This document shows positions 39,506 to 52,394 of a stretch of DNA of 64,000 bases, piece after piece; the stretch's first letter is position 1, and every line of letters starts with the position of its first letter. Source of the DNA: Homalodisca vitripennis (Eukaryota > Arthropoda > Insecta > Hemiptera > Cicadellidae); the NCBI RefSeq assembly GCF_021130785.1, contig NC_060209.1, forward strand, positions 19,243,501 through 19,307,500, read 5' to 3'. Under the pieces are notes generated by a model that had not been told where the DNA came from, did no database searches, and saw nothing but the letters and a program-made list of their open reading frames with translations. The position numbers and the translations under genes were made by a program.

Positions 39506-42500
39506 AAATATAGGTTAGTACTTGACTCGGTTCATATGTAATATAGATATGGTCCTGTTGTACTCACGAGTCCGGAAATTGGGTAGCGACTGAAATGACC
39601 CAGCCCTGTAACTGTGGGACTAGCGCAAACGCTCTCATTGTACTGTGAATGTTGTGAGGATAATCACTATTACTAGGAAAACGTACGTCTATGGTCTCAA
39701 TATGTTTCATAATTTGGGGAGTTTGCATGTCTACTTAACATTTTTACGCATACTGTAAAACTAATTAACTATTCAGAAATTAACACTATATTTGTTCTAT
39801 TTGGATATTAATAACTATAATTTTTATTCTTACTGTATAGGAGGAATGGAAATATATGTGTGTTTTAATATTAATATATTTTACAAAAGAATATAAAACT
39901 TCTAAGACAGCTTATATTCTGATACCTTTAATATCGTGACAATACTGTTTAAGCAACGTTTTAAGTGCTGAATGATGTATAATCAATATACGGCTGTTAA
40001 TCCATGAAACTGATGGTATCTTGGCAGCTTTTCCGAACGTCATCTCCAACCTGTCGTTATATTCTCATGAATATCACAGAACCACTCTAAAAACGCATTA
40101 GTAATAATAGGGTTAGATCGCATAATGAGATAGTTCTTGCTCACTTCAATGAGTTGTTTGCAGCCTTATATAACGAATATGAGCTGAATAAAGATATTAC
40201 GTCTATATTAGTTTCCAATGATTTTGTAATCTTTTTAGCATGTTTTAATTAAGGAATATAGGTAAAACATCCATTGGAATTTAAAAGGCTGTCATAATAA
40301 ATAATACATTAATAAAAATAATTTAATTTTTGTTTCAATCTAATAAATTAAATATTGCAAAATTATATTCTGTTCTGATTTTTTCAAATGTAAAAAACTT
40401 TTAAACCCCAAAAGTGTTTAAGGGTGTGTTTGGGGCGTATTACATTCGTGTCTCTGTTACTGTTTGGTACAGACTAGTACAAAATAAAATGCGACCCCAA
40501 TGGAGCGATAATGCATGTTATTGATGTATTGGACACGTATATTATGTTATTTATACTTACCTAAACGTTTAGTAGCCACTGTTGTGGATGCACTGTAAAA
40601 CCCCTTTTAAAAACGATATAGTAAACCATAACTTTTTGTTAGAAACGTCGATTAGAGATTGTTTTGTCTTAGTGTAATCGTTTTTTTTATTGAAAAGTCC
40701 TTTAAAGTGACGATATATTTCATGATATAGGTTGCAATTTTGAAAATTGAAAGTTACCTCTTTCTAACACCATTTGAAAAGGAGTTGGGATATTTTTACT
40801 CTCCGAAAAATTCACAAATTAATTTAATAAGTATGATGAAGGTTGTACGTCGATATCTCAATCTGTTTTGGAATATATCCAGGCGTATCAAGTCTTTAAT
40901 GCACACCTTAACAAGTAAGGGTAATTGCCCATCACCTTTAGCTACGACCATCGTAGAGATGTGTTATACACGTCATTGTGTTTTGTATTAAATAGACCCT
41001 TTAAAATTTCATGTCACAAGATAGGGGTTGCTGTTTGAAAATTTAAATCAAATCTCCATCTACTCCCCTTTACAAAGAGGTGGAGGAATGTTTCAATCAA
41101 TCCTCAAAATAGGTTAAGATTGTAAATCGATAGATAAATGAGTTTGAAAAATATCAAGCCATAATACAGGATTTTGATTTACACCCTAGAAAAACTTTTC
41201 CAAGTAAATATGTAAATTTAAAATTAGATTTGTTTAACTATCAAATTTATTTATATATTCAAATTTCCAATGGAATTGTTTCATATCAATTGGAAATTTA
41301 TAAAGTTATAAAGTGTAATATATATTCTTTCCATCGACATACAAACACATTTTAAAAACTATTTACATTTTAATGTATGTTAATTCGGTATCATTTTCAA
41401 ACGAATAACATACTGAGTAATAGTGATTTTGTTTTGAGAATTGCGTTTAGTAGTCTTATATTTTAAATACTAGTTACAACTTGAAATGTTTAAACATATG
41501 TAACTGGAGTGCAAAGGATGTGTATACATGTAAAAATTAAACAACAAACTGCCTGGATGGTATAGTGGCACACAGTCATCCTAAATGCCTAGTAGTTGGC
41601 ACACCAAAATTTTACATAAAGAAACTATAGCAATACTATATTTTAATGATTTTTGTTAAATGGAAAATTCTTTTTATATTCATTATGTAACTAAAAAATA
41701 ATTAAACATTTCAAATAATTGTTCTTTTATTGCAGCAAGTTTATAATATAAAGCTATGAAGTACATATTGTTAAACTAAACATGGTTATTTATTTCATAA
41801 CGAAACTGAACTATAATTATATATGTAAAAGTATAAATAGTCTACTTCACAATTTCATTACTGTCTGGGAGTTTTTTTCTTATCCGCCTTGACTTCAAAG
41901 TTCTATTAACCACTTCAAATAACACAAACTTTAAACTTGCTACAAGGTTATGAAAAACATATAACCACATCAAAAGTCATTTAAATTTTACATAAAACGT
42001 CTTTCAGGCATTATTTGCAGGCATTATCATGGTTTGTTTAAAGGGGACAAATGCAAAAATGTGTAACGGTGTCATTAAACCAAATTGGTTATTAAACTAT
42101 GACCTGTTAAAAAGAGTTAAAATATACGATATACTTACTTTATCCGAATAATATTTTCTATATTAATTGAAGATTAAATTAATTTATATGATACGTTAAA
42201 CTGTGTACGTTAGCTATGGGTTTTAGTTAATCGTGCGTGTCACCTAGTACCATGATAATTATTATAACATTTTATAATATAGTTCATCCAATACATTCAA
42301 ATTAAAATTATTGTAGACGTATAATTTATAAACCTAGTCAGATAGTCCATTACCTTGAATTTTGAAGTAAGATTCAAGATCATTATTCGTAAATGCAAAA
42401 TACATTTTTACATTAGGGCTACACGTAAAATACTAAAAACTATATCTAACCTAACAAATCTTTTACACAATAAAAAAATTTACCAAGAAAGTGTCTTTAG

Positions 42501-42596
42501 TTTTTGATTAATTAAACGTAGATTTTGCTACTTTTTAATATTCAGTGGCAAATGCATTGAAAGCTTTTGCATCAAATGCGCTGGTACTATGTGCAG
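39506..42596. other. AT-rich sequence, no supported gene
   Basis: The 83-codon plus frame at 40740 is unrecognised. Near 41555 GGATGGTATAGTGG resembles a tRNA A box, but no B box follows. Nothing else is seen. Confidence 0.4.
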
Positions 42597-42709
42597 CAAC
42601 AGATATCAGCTCTCTTGATCTGGTCGGATACTGATGGTAGTATCAATTGCTTACAAAAAAGCTTTGGATTGCCCTTAACAAAAGAGCATACCCCACCAGA
42701 CCCGCCGGA
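42597..42709 (+). CDS. Candidate internal exon of unknown protein
   Basis: A 113-bp stretch lies between GTGCAG (acceptor-like, ends 42596) and GTAAGTATT (consensus donor at 42710). One frame is open throughout, containing SALLIWSDTDGSINCL and ending in TPPDPPE. Its composition is less AT-rich than its flanks. I do not recognise the protein and cannot place neighbouring exons. Confidence 0.2.
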
Positions 42710-45700
42710 GTAAGTATTTTTAATTCACCGAAAAGAGGTTTACAAGTCTCCTACGTCCTGAGATGATTCGCAAACACCATTTCTGGAGGATAAATACTCT
42801 ATTGAAATTTAACCACGCTGAATGGACCCCAGAACATAAACCCGTACCTCAAAATCGATTGAACGTGAGAAAAATATACTGTTTCCAATCCAAGTCATTA
42901 CAAATACATCAAAGGAAAAATAATTTTAAATCTGAGCTACATGATGTAAGTGATAATTAATTTACTAACTTAAAATTTGTAAGCCAACCAAACTTAAAAG
43001 TTAGTTTTTAAAGTTACTCCAACCAATATTTCACTTTAAATATAGTCTAGATTGGGGTTTACCTGTCTTTTCACCTAAAATTTTCTTTTGGCTGTTTGAT
43101 TTTAGGGGAGATACTCAAATGACAACAAACCTTGCTTGGTTAGTTTATAAACATATAAACTAATGAGCAAGGTATTTCCTTTCAGCAAAGAGAAGAAAAG
43201 GTTTCGGAGAAAAGGAGTTCTCTGGTTTAAAACTACTTTCTCTCATTACGTACAGAGGAAGATTCCAACAGAGCAATCGAGGGAGCGTAAACCACGGCTG
43301 ATATTCTGCTACGATTCTTAAGAGGATGAGACGAAAATTAGTGCGAAGAGTATAAACAAGTGCAAACTCCTACTCATACCCGACATTGAGATGTAAACTA
43401 TGGTTATTACTGAAGTTATTTTTATTTACTTTTTCTTATAATGTTTTTACTATAAAATATTTCATTTGCATGAAAATGTATTATAATTTTTTTTTAGATT
43501 TCAACATTTTAATTTACAATGGAGTAATTTTTCTACAAACTATCAAATAAAACTGATAAAGTTGCACATTAAAATTTAATACAGTTAATGTTGAGATGAA
43601 ACGTGCACTCAGTTGCTTTACATCTCAAAAGTGAATATGGCTTTTGTCAGCAGAGAACATCCAGTTTTGCTTACAAAGGAACTTTGACAAGTCGATTATT
43701 GGAAGTGCGTGCAACTTTCACTGTCGTTATGTCTTCAGAGTCCGTATTTTTTTGTTAAATATTTCCTTGTGAAAAGGACAATAAGGAATATTATTCATTT
43801 TCTTTGCAGCTTACAGAAAGCTTTCACCACCCCTGCTGTATTCTTGTAAGTAGATAAGACTTCATTGAATTATTACCTTTACTAAATTATTACCCTTTCT
43901 CTGCCCTAATGATATCGTTCTTTAAATCTTCTTAAATTTACTATTGCAGCCTCGAAAAATGTTCGTTACTACAGATGAATCACTATATTTATTACTTAGT
44001 ATTACAATAGCAAACGTTTTACTCAGCAAGTATTCATACGCGAGTAGTTGCACCATCCTGACCGTGTGTGTTATCAGCTGTGTGACACACTCAAAGTATA
44101 ATGCCAAGTAAAGAGTTTAAAATATCTATTTCAATTTCAGGTTCTAAGAATATAATCCAAAACTGGGAGTGATGGATCGTTAATAAAGAATAATTGTTGT
44201 CAATAATTTATTCCATTTAAATCATGATCTAATTGAGTAATTTTTTTCCAGCCTGTCTATATTTTATTCTTCTTCTTCATATTATCTCTATTAAGTTAAA
44301 ACTCTGAGATGGATAAATATAGTTAAAATAATAATGCTAATACAAAGATATGGTATATAATTTTTCCAATATAAACTTATTTTATAGCTATTGCAATTTT
44401 GTTTTAAAAATAATATAAACCAATGAATATTTAAAGTTATGTGATTGTAAAATTTATAATACAACAAGGGAGTACCAATAATAATAATAATAGGTAGTCA
44501 TTCAACGACATATAATATGTCCATGAATTAACATGGTAATATCATATTTCACGCACAATACTCATACCTGGAGTTCTTTTTTATGATTTCCAATCTAAAC
44601 CTTCATTATATCATGTTGCAAATTTCATTAATTATAAAACTAATCCATAAATTGAATAAGTTTTTATAACAATAAAACAAACTGTATACTCTCCTGTTAT
44701 TTGTCTTGTTTCTAGTTGAGAGTAAATTTTCTTATTATGTATAAAATTTCAAATTATAGTCTTTAAATATGAATGTTATCAAGACCTTTTTGCGTGCAAA
44801 CAAAAAAATGTAACATAAGGCAGAATTTGGATCTTTTCAAAGGATCAATTTAAAAATGTAAATCATTTTAATCAAATTTATTTAGTATTAAATCTTGAGT
44901 TCAACATTTATTCTTATAAATTTAATTCATCGGTTAAGTAATCTGTACAGTTAGGTGGATTTCTATGACTGAATTTGTGGTATGAAAAGAAGTTATAATC
45001 AGCCTCATATCAATACCTGGGATACAGAACTTTGAAGAAATAGTGGACTTTAATTCCAAATCTCAAAATATAATTTTATATAATGAATTGTGTGCTTGGA
45101 TTCTGTCCAGTATGCCGGCGCTTGTGAAGTCTGATAATTATTTTGAGCTTTGAAACACGTAGTTCATTAATTGCTCGTTGTCTGCTTTGTTTCCATTCCA
45201 TTAAAAAAGTTCTCTTTATTATTCTTGAAATAACTGTTTTAAATACGAAAACTATGTAAAAACGTCCTTTAGGTTACATCGAAAAATAAGAAAAAAAATA
45301 TTATTTCCCGCATTGCAAAGTTATTTAAAATGTATAAAACTTATGATAGAGTTTGAAAAACATTTAGTTAATGAAAATAAGAAAAACTATTTTTATAAAA
45401 GTTTATCTTATTACTAGGTTAGTTATCGCTCACATGTAAGGTGTTGCGTTGTATCTAACTTTTCTTATTTAATGTATGATGAAAAATTTTTTCATAGGAA
45501 TATTAATATGGCCATTAGGATTTTACACGTAGTCTAGCACTTGAAATTCCACACCCAGTGTCAGTAATTGGTATCGTTCTTTATATTTTAAAAGGCATAA
45601 TGAGGTATATTATCCAAAAATGTTATATTTTGTTTAAATTAATCAATATATAATTTTAAAAAAATCTTGATCAACACTGATTTATAGTTATTTATACGCA

Positions 45701-46523
45701 ATATTTTTAGAACTTTTTTTAATGTCCACTAACGTAGTTATTTAAAAGTAATACCCTACAAATATTACTTTATGGAATATAATTTTGCTTATAAACGCAG
45801 ATTTGGTTAAATCTAAATTCTCAGATAATAAGGCTTACCTAATGCTAGGTTTACAAGCATGGAATGTCTGAAAACCTAGATGTTGCTTTGAACAAGCAAT
45901 ACCCGTCTTAAACAATGTAGGAATTCTTAATCAATTTTGTTTAAAATATCTGATATCTGAAATATTTGTAGAACATTTTAACAGTTACCTTAGAAATACT
46001 CCTATTTAGGTACGTATAAATCATATTTTCAAATCAAAACACCATTAGTAATCTTAGACCTTATTTAAATGAATTAAAACTTTCAGTATTATTCCTTAAT
46101 TAAACTATTTGTTTCTTAGAATACGAACAGCTAAGTGTGTTGTAAGTCACCAACTACACTGTATTAGATAATAACAAGAAACGAAACTTTATGAAATTGA
46201 CTTCTACAGTCACGTAGTTGGTACCTCAATAGGGTTCCGAGGACATTTACGAGAGTAAGAGACTGTACCGTATCTGAGCGTACGTGACTATGTGATTCTG
46301 AGAGATTATTCATTCATTAGTTGCATTGTGAGAGATAACACCAAGATATTGATGTATTACAACTATGTAACACCCAAACATATTTCTAATGAAACACGGT
46401 GATTCATACACTTTTAGATAAAAGTTTAGTGTAATTTAACTAAATTTATTAAAAACACAAAATTAATCATTTTATTTTTTAGGCTTACGGGTATTAATTT
46501 ACATTAATTTAAAATATTCAAAG
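42710..46523. other. AT-rich sequence, no gene seen
   Basis: Short frames (42763 +, 43922 -) are unrecognised. There are no repeats apart from a small AAT run near 44480. Confidence 0.4.
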
Positions 46524-46528
46524 ATAAT

Positions 46529-47342
46529 TGTAACGACTTGGATTGTTGATCTTAATATTCCAGAGTATTAAATATATAAATCATCAATAATACATCCAAG
46601 ACGATATAAAATATTTTTTGATTAGTAAAGATCCTAGTGAACATTAAGTACAATGTATTACTAAAATTGTTAACTATTAAATATTATCTGGTTTGTCTAA
46701 AATAAAAATCACAGTTCTAAATGAAAACAATGGATTTATTTTTAACTGGCAAATTAATAAGTTCAACGTTTCAGAATTTTTATCACTCTATTTTCCACAA
46801 AGAATTGACAAACCTTTTAGTAAAATTTAAAAATTCCTTTGGCAAGAAATAAAAATATTAATCAAATTAACAAACTAAAAATCAGAGCTCTCTTCTAAAA
46901 TAAAATAATGAAGTTTTAAAATAAAATGAAATACCACTTGGAAATAATTAAAATAAAAATGTTCACTTCTAAGTTCACTCAAAATACAAAATAAAATTTC
47001 AACTTCTCTTTACACTATTTGAAGGGCGAAAATTATGAGCGGGCGCTTAAATACTTCCCTTTCCAAGACATCCGTGAAGCTCTCTCATTGGTCCAGCTGT
47101 ATCAAACCAGGAGAACAATACTCACAATAAGACAAGTTGTAATCAATTCAAGGCAGTCAACCTGCCTTCCTAACAATTTAAAACTACCAGTGCTAACTTG
47201 CCAAAGGATTACATGTTCGATTTTACCCTGACATTTCAACAATCTAATCTAAAATTAAGTCCCAATATTTCGATCCCAAAATTTTTATTTAATTTAAGTT
47301 TTAATAAAAAAAATAAATCAATGTAGCTTTAAAAACGCTACA
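46529..47342 (-). repeat. 3' LTR of the Ty3/Gypsy element (complete)
   Basis: 814 bp with imperfect TGTARCG inverted ends. Bases 47078-47342 are nearly identical to 49916-50179 (one TTGTAAT/TTCTAAT change, one TTTTAA/TTTGAA change and a few one-base indels). The plus-strand 70-codon frame inside it (47019-47231) is not a gene. Confidence 0.88.
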
Positions 47343-47343
47343 T

Positions 47344-47360
47344 TACTCCCCCTCCTTTAC
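47344..47360 (-). other. Polypurine tract
   Basis: GTAAAGGAGGGGGAGTA on the minus strand ends two bases before the 3' LTR. This is the usual priming site for plus-strand DNA synthesis in LTR elements and it confirms the orientation. Confidence 0.85.
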
Positions 47361-48453
47361 TTCTAAATACGGCCCTGAAGTTGATAAAAGAAATTTAACA
47401 CCAATTATAGCAATTTAAAAAAATTGTTTTTAAAACGTACATCATTTAGTTACCCACCAATGTTTTTAGAACAGACAGAACAGTTAAACAAATAGAGATT
47501 GACCGTTATAAAAGGAATGTAGGTCAATAACTCGAGATAGCGAAGCCTATTCCCCTAATTTTACTATCTACAACAGGTCAGTCTTTTCCAGTCCAAGGAA
47601 TTTTGTCCTTTCCGGTCTCCTCCTGTCGACGTCTAGGTATGGACAGCAGCTCCCTCAGTCAGTGAGTGCTCGTCTTCACGGTCGTATGTATCGTCCCTTG
47701 GATCCGTCGTGTAGTGTAGGTCACCATCCCCGTTGTTGGAACCGCCGGTGGGACGCGCGCGTGGTCCGCAGCGTGTGACCAGTGTTAGTGGAGTGTCAGT
47801 GCTGTTCCGTTTCTCATCTCCACAGCATTTCACATATAAACAGAACATTCTCTCTTACAATGACATAAGTCCCCTTTGTCACCATTTATGTCGGAATTTC
47901 AGAGCTTGTCTCGTTTCGTTTTCAAAAAATTTTAATTTTTATCCAACTCAAAGATTGCTCCTTCTTTCCTTCATAAACTTTATTAAAATATTTAAGACCC
48001 TTTTTTTAAATTACTAACACGTTATTTACATTGGATTACAAGGGGGGAGGGGGGGTTGACCTGAATTTCTTTCTCTCATTCATTCACTATAAACAAATAA
48101 CAACATGAAATTGGACACACAAGAAGGAATGTTAGTACATCAATAATATAATGCCTTTATACTAATATCAGACAGTATAATGGTTGTAGACACTATTATT
48201 AAATACTACATTTCTTAATTTTAAAGTCCTGAGGCCATGTAAATTATCCTCTTCATGTAAATATTTATTTATATGTCATAAAAATCCCCTTTTTCCTTTA
48301 ATACCTGAAAGAAAAACAAAAAAAACCTTGACTTGGCCTATGGTTTACTCAATTATGACATTTTAATATGGGGATTTTTTTTTTTATTTTATGCTGAAAG
48401 AAAAAAATTGTCCAATTGTTCTTAACTGTCCAAGTGTTCTAATAAAATTTCAC
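47361..48453 (-). other. Post-pol internal region of the LTR element, no env seen
   Basis: About 1.1 kb between the integrase stop and the polypurine tract. A minus frame at 47633-47848 is GC-rich and acidic near its end (DPRDDTYDREDEHSLTEG) but unrecognised. The rest is AT-rich with T and A runs. Confidence 0.5.
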
Positions 48454-49914
48454 TTAAGCGGGTCTCAAATCTTGTAAATGCACTCTTTTCAAAATTTTTA
48501 AGTCCTTGGTGTGCTGTATTATATAACTGTTCTCTGAGATAATAATCACAATCTTGTATGGTCCGTCAAATTTCCTATCCAATTTATTTCTGTGTCCAGG
48601 TATTTTACAAAACACTTCATCATTAATTTTAAACTTTCGGTGGTTTCTATTATAGGGCCTTAACTTCGAATTTTTAATAAACTGTTTATTTAAATTTTCC
48701 AACGCCTCCGCATATTTTTGACATTTTTCCTTTGGCACTAAATTTTCAAAAATTGATTTCAAGTTCCACTTTAAATCCAACTCATTGTTAGGTTTTAAAA
48801 TTAAACATTAAAGAATATGCGCTATACCCAGTACTGTCATTCACACACGAGTTAACTGCTTGTTGAATTTTACTTAAATCAGAGTCCCAGTTCCTTTTGC
48901 AATCGCTATACAAGCAAGTCAAAATTGAATTTAAGTTTCTTAAATATCTTTCAGATTTGTTACCCTGGGGGTTGTACGGGATTGTAGTGATTAATTTCAC
49001 ACCCCATTTGAAAAGATTTGCTCTTAACTCCTCGCTGGTGAAGTAAGTAGCGTTGTCGCTCACAATAATTTCCGGCAAACCAAAGTTTTTAAAAATATTA
49101 CTCTCTAAAGCTTGCAAACACCATACCTGAATTTACTTTCTTGAGAGGTACGATCCAATTGTACTTTGTGAAGTTGTCCACCCATGATTAAGATGTATTC
49201 ATTCTGTCTTGAAGATCTAGGTAGAGGTCCAAATACATCCATGTAGATTTTCTGTAGTGGACGTGTCGAAATGTTTACATGTAGTTCACCACGGTCCCTC
49301 CAGTTAGTAGGTTTACTGCTAAGACAAATAGAACACCTTTTTACATTGGACTTCACAAACTCATTCAGATTAGGATGGTAAAACACCGCTGTAATTTTCC
49401 TTAATGTTTTATTAACTCCAAAATGCCCCCCACTTGGGCTATCATGATAATAATCAAAGACCGCCTTAAACATAGATTCGGGGAGAACTATTTTAGGGGA
49501 TTTAGATCTCGAATTTGTATAAAATAACATTCTTTTTTCTACCCAAAACCCTTTGCGCTCATCATCACTACTAATGTTTTTTAACTGTTCTTGCACAAAG
49601 TTGTCCTTATTCTGTTCCAATTCTAAATCTTTGGGTAAGAAAGGATAGAAGTTATTTACATTACAAGTTACATTTACTACACTATTTGTACACACATTTA
49701 CAGCAGAATTATTTGACAGTTCTTTTAACACCTCTCCATTAACCTCATCATTGTCATCAAACAGCCGTGACAAACAGTCTGCAGTCACATTATCACTCCC
49801 CTTAATGTGCTTTACAGTGAAAGGAATTGATAAAATTGTTTCCACCCATCTACCAAGTTTCCCTAGTTTAGTGTGGTTGCTCAATACCCAAGAAAGTGCT
49901 ATACCCTGAAAGTG
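48454..49914 (-). pseudogene. Ty3/Gypsy pol remnant: RNase H end and integrase, frameshifted
   Basis: Three successive frames carry one protein. The first (49914 to 49105) begins inside RNase H (ALSWVLSN, then VTADCLSRL), then has the integrase zinc-binding H-H-C-C segment (HDSPSGGHFG ... RCSICLSSKP) and the first catalytic Asp in YMDVFGPLP. The second (49117-48788) has the second Asp in IVSDNATYFTS and the Glu in NPQGNKSERY. The third (48780-48454) has the C-terminal GPY-type module (FDGPYKIV) and ends in LQDLRP. Frame changes fall near 49180, near 49125 and at 48780-48790. DDE residues are visible, but the gene is broken and lacks its N-terminal half. Confidence 0.9.
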
Positions 49915-49915
49915 G

Positions 49916-50179
49916 AGCTCTCTCATTGGTCCAGCTGTATCAAACCAGGAGAACAATACTCACAATAAGACAAGTTCTAATCAATTCAAGGCAGTCAACC
50001 TGCCTTCCTAACAATTTAAAACTACCAGTGCTAACTTGCCAAAGGATTACATGTTCGATTTTACCCTGACATTTCACAATCTAATCTAAAATTAAGTCCC
50101 AATATTTCGATCCCAAAATTTTTATTTAATTTAAGTTTGAATAAAAAAAATAAATCAATATAGCTTTAAAAACGCTACA
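49916..50179 (-). repeat. 5' LTR fragment of the Ty3/Gypsy element
   Basis: Only the outer 264 bp remain. The inner break at AGCTCTCTCATTGG joins RNase H coding sequence, so the open frame there reads artificially into the LTR. Confidence 0.88.
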
Positions 50180-50184
50180 ATAAT

Positions 50185-52198
50185 ATTACAAAACCCGATA
50201 ATTTAGAGTCTTCTTAGAGAACGCTATTATAGCTTCTCTATAATGTTGCTTTATGTGTTGCATTTCTGTACTTAAATTTCTAGATTATTTGTTTACACGT
50301 ATTGCTAAGTTATTGTATTTAATGAAAAACTAAACCGTAGAGGATAGTTACTATACTTTTGTTAAACCTGAGTTAGTTACAACAGCCTGTAAGGTTGGTT
50401 TAGTTTAAGATTAAGGTTGTGACATATTTTGAGCAAGGGTTGCTGTGAGAGGATTTAATAATAGGTTAGATTGGCAGTACAAATACCCTCAAATGAACCA
50501 ACACATTTATTTGTGACAACATTTCATTAAATTGATTAACTGATTGCGTCAATCGACATATTAAGCACAAAACTTAATGTCTTAATACTTTGAAGACATA
50601 TTTAATATTAAATTATTCATTACAATTTATTTTGAATTTAATTCATTATAACATTTACTAGTAATTTTGTAGTGTTGCAATAATAATGAGTTCATGGACT
50701 AACATGAGAAACTTTCTTTAAAATAGCTAAACATTTACATGAATTTATATTTTCGAAATTGTGAACATTTAAATAGATATGGAATTGAAAATGATTAATG
50801 AACCCTAAAATATACTAAGTTCTTAAAATTACTTACATTTTATTTCACATCACACTTATTACGCCTAGAGATATTTTTCCGCACACGAACACAAACACTC
50901 CCGAACTTCACTTTTCGAATTCCCGGCCTCCACTTTCCCCTCTCCTCCTTGTTCTTCAGTTTTTGATGTTCTTCCCCCGCCAGCTCATTGGCCACGCCTC
51001 TGCCAAATCTCTCCATCATAATTGGTGAGTAACAATTTTCCATATCAGCATGGCTGTCCCTTACATTGTCGCACGGTTTTTACAAATAAGCATTTCCTGT
51101 TTGTTCACCATCGGCGTCTGGGCGGATGTGCGTATCTACTTACATCCGGAGGATGTTTGTCTCGAATTGCAATACGAGACTTCCTTTCCAGCAACTATCT
51201 GTACATCTATTCTATGAATTTTATTTTACTAATAATACATATGTCTTACAAGCCAAATGATGCAGGCTCTCAGCCTAGGTATAATTCTTTAAAAAACATT
51301 TGTATTACAAAGTCTTTTAAAAACCTTTTTCTAAATATTTTTTTGACACGTTGTGTACGCATTCAAAATTAATTTAAAAATTCCTTCAAATTATAAAACC
51401 AACAATTTTATAGTAATTATTTCAGCTATTTAAACAATTACAGCTAAGCATAACTGTAATTGAAAGTTTAATAACACTTTGGTTTGAATAAGGATACAGT
51501 ATATATTAATAATAACAATCTAGAGATAAGAAACTACTTATAAATAGAATATTGATTGTTCATCCAACTAATGAGACAACATTAGACACCCTAAATGTAT
51601 AAATAAATCCTTTATATTGAAACTATCACCGACAATTAGAGAATGTGTTACATTTTAAACAGTCAACATAGGTAAACATTGCGTAGAACACAAGCAGTAA
51701 GAATTGGTTTTAATGATATAGTTTTCTCAAGGCTCGTAGTTCAGTTATTGTGTGAATTATTCTACATACATATCACATTGCTGAGTAATATTCAGAGGGT
51801 TACATACAAATTTTAACATCTCAATGTAAGGATTGCAGTAGGTAAGACCCTAAATGTAGCTCTCTTGCTATACATTAGAGAAGGGTAGTGTCGAGTAGCA
51901 GAGATCTCAATATCTATCAACCCTTATCGTAGAAGTGGACATTTCCTCCTGTTCCATTTCCTTCCAGCTCCTGTCCCATTCTGATACTTCTCTCAGGTCA
52001 TTTAAGACACTTCGGTTGATTGACTATATCACTTGTCAGGCTGTTATGTTATAGATACTCTCATATTCATATACTTTTATCGTACGTACAGGTCTACCAA
52101 GTTGTATGTTTTTAACACTTTATTATGATACGACAATGTGGAAAAGCTATATAGTTCAATGCTTCAATATTTGGGTACAATAATGAAACAGAAACGAT
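50185..52198. other. Mostly unannotated; GC-richer patch at 50870-51180
   Basis: 50870-51180 is less AT-rich, with CCAAT-like ATTGG words (50989, 51020) and CpG dinucleotides, which might be a promoter or 5' exon. A 67-codon minus frame (50840-51043) and a 116-codon plus frame (51022-51372) overlap here; neither is recognised. The remainder is AT-rich. Confidence 0.3.
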
Positions 52199-52394
52199 AA
52201 TTTTCTATTATTTCACAAAAGAAAACTCACAATTATCCAATAATTAGTGTATTTTTCACGAGGCCTTTCGACATCGAAGATGCTATCATCATATAGACAC
52301 CTGATGATGGCATCTTCGATGTCGAAAGGCCTCGTGAAAAATACACTAATTATTGGATAATTGTGAGTTTTCTTTTGTGAAATAATAGAAAATT
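52199..52394. repeat. Near-perfect 196-bp hairpin
   Basis: Arms 52199-52291 and 52302-52394 (93 bp) pair with one mismatch (52284/52309) around the 10-base loop TATAGACACC. The right arm contains CTGATGATGGC, a short stem, then GTCGAAAGGCCTCGTGAAAA. This recalls the hammerhead-like 3' motif of Penelope-like elements. Confidence 0.95.

Larger units (their letters stand above)
46529..50179 (-). mobile_element. Internally deleted Ty3/Gypsy LTR retrotransposon
   Basis: The element is bounded by TGTAACG (46529) and CGCTACA (50179), with ATAAT target duplications at 46524-46528 and 50180-50184. On the minus strand the order is a partial 5' LTR, an RNase H tail, integrase, a non-coding stretch of about 1.1 kb, a polypurine tract and the 3' LTR. 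The primer-binding site, gag, protease and most of RT are missing, because the first 264 bp of the 5' LTR join directly to the end of RNase H. I see no envelope gene. It is defective. Confidence 0.9.

Noticed and set aside
41555..41630. tRNA gene or SINE
   Set aside because: An A-box-like word is present, but no B box or cloverleaf follows.
47733..48017. 94-codon plus-strand frame
   Set aside because: It lies antisense in the Gypsy internal region and becomes low-complexity at its end.
47361..48453. Envelope gene in the LTR element
   Set aside because: No signal peptide, cleavage site or membrane anchor is visible in any long frame.
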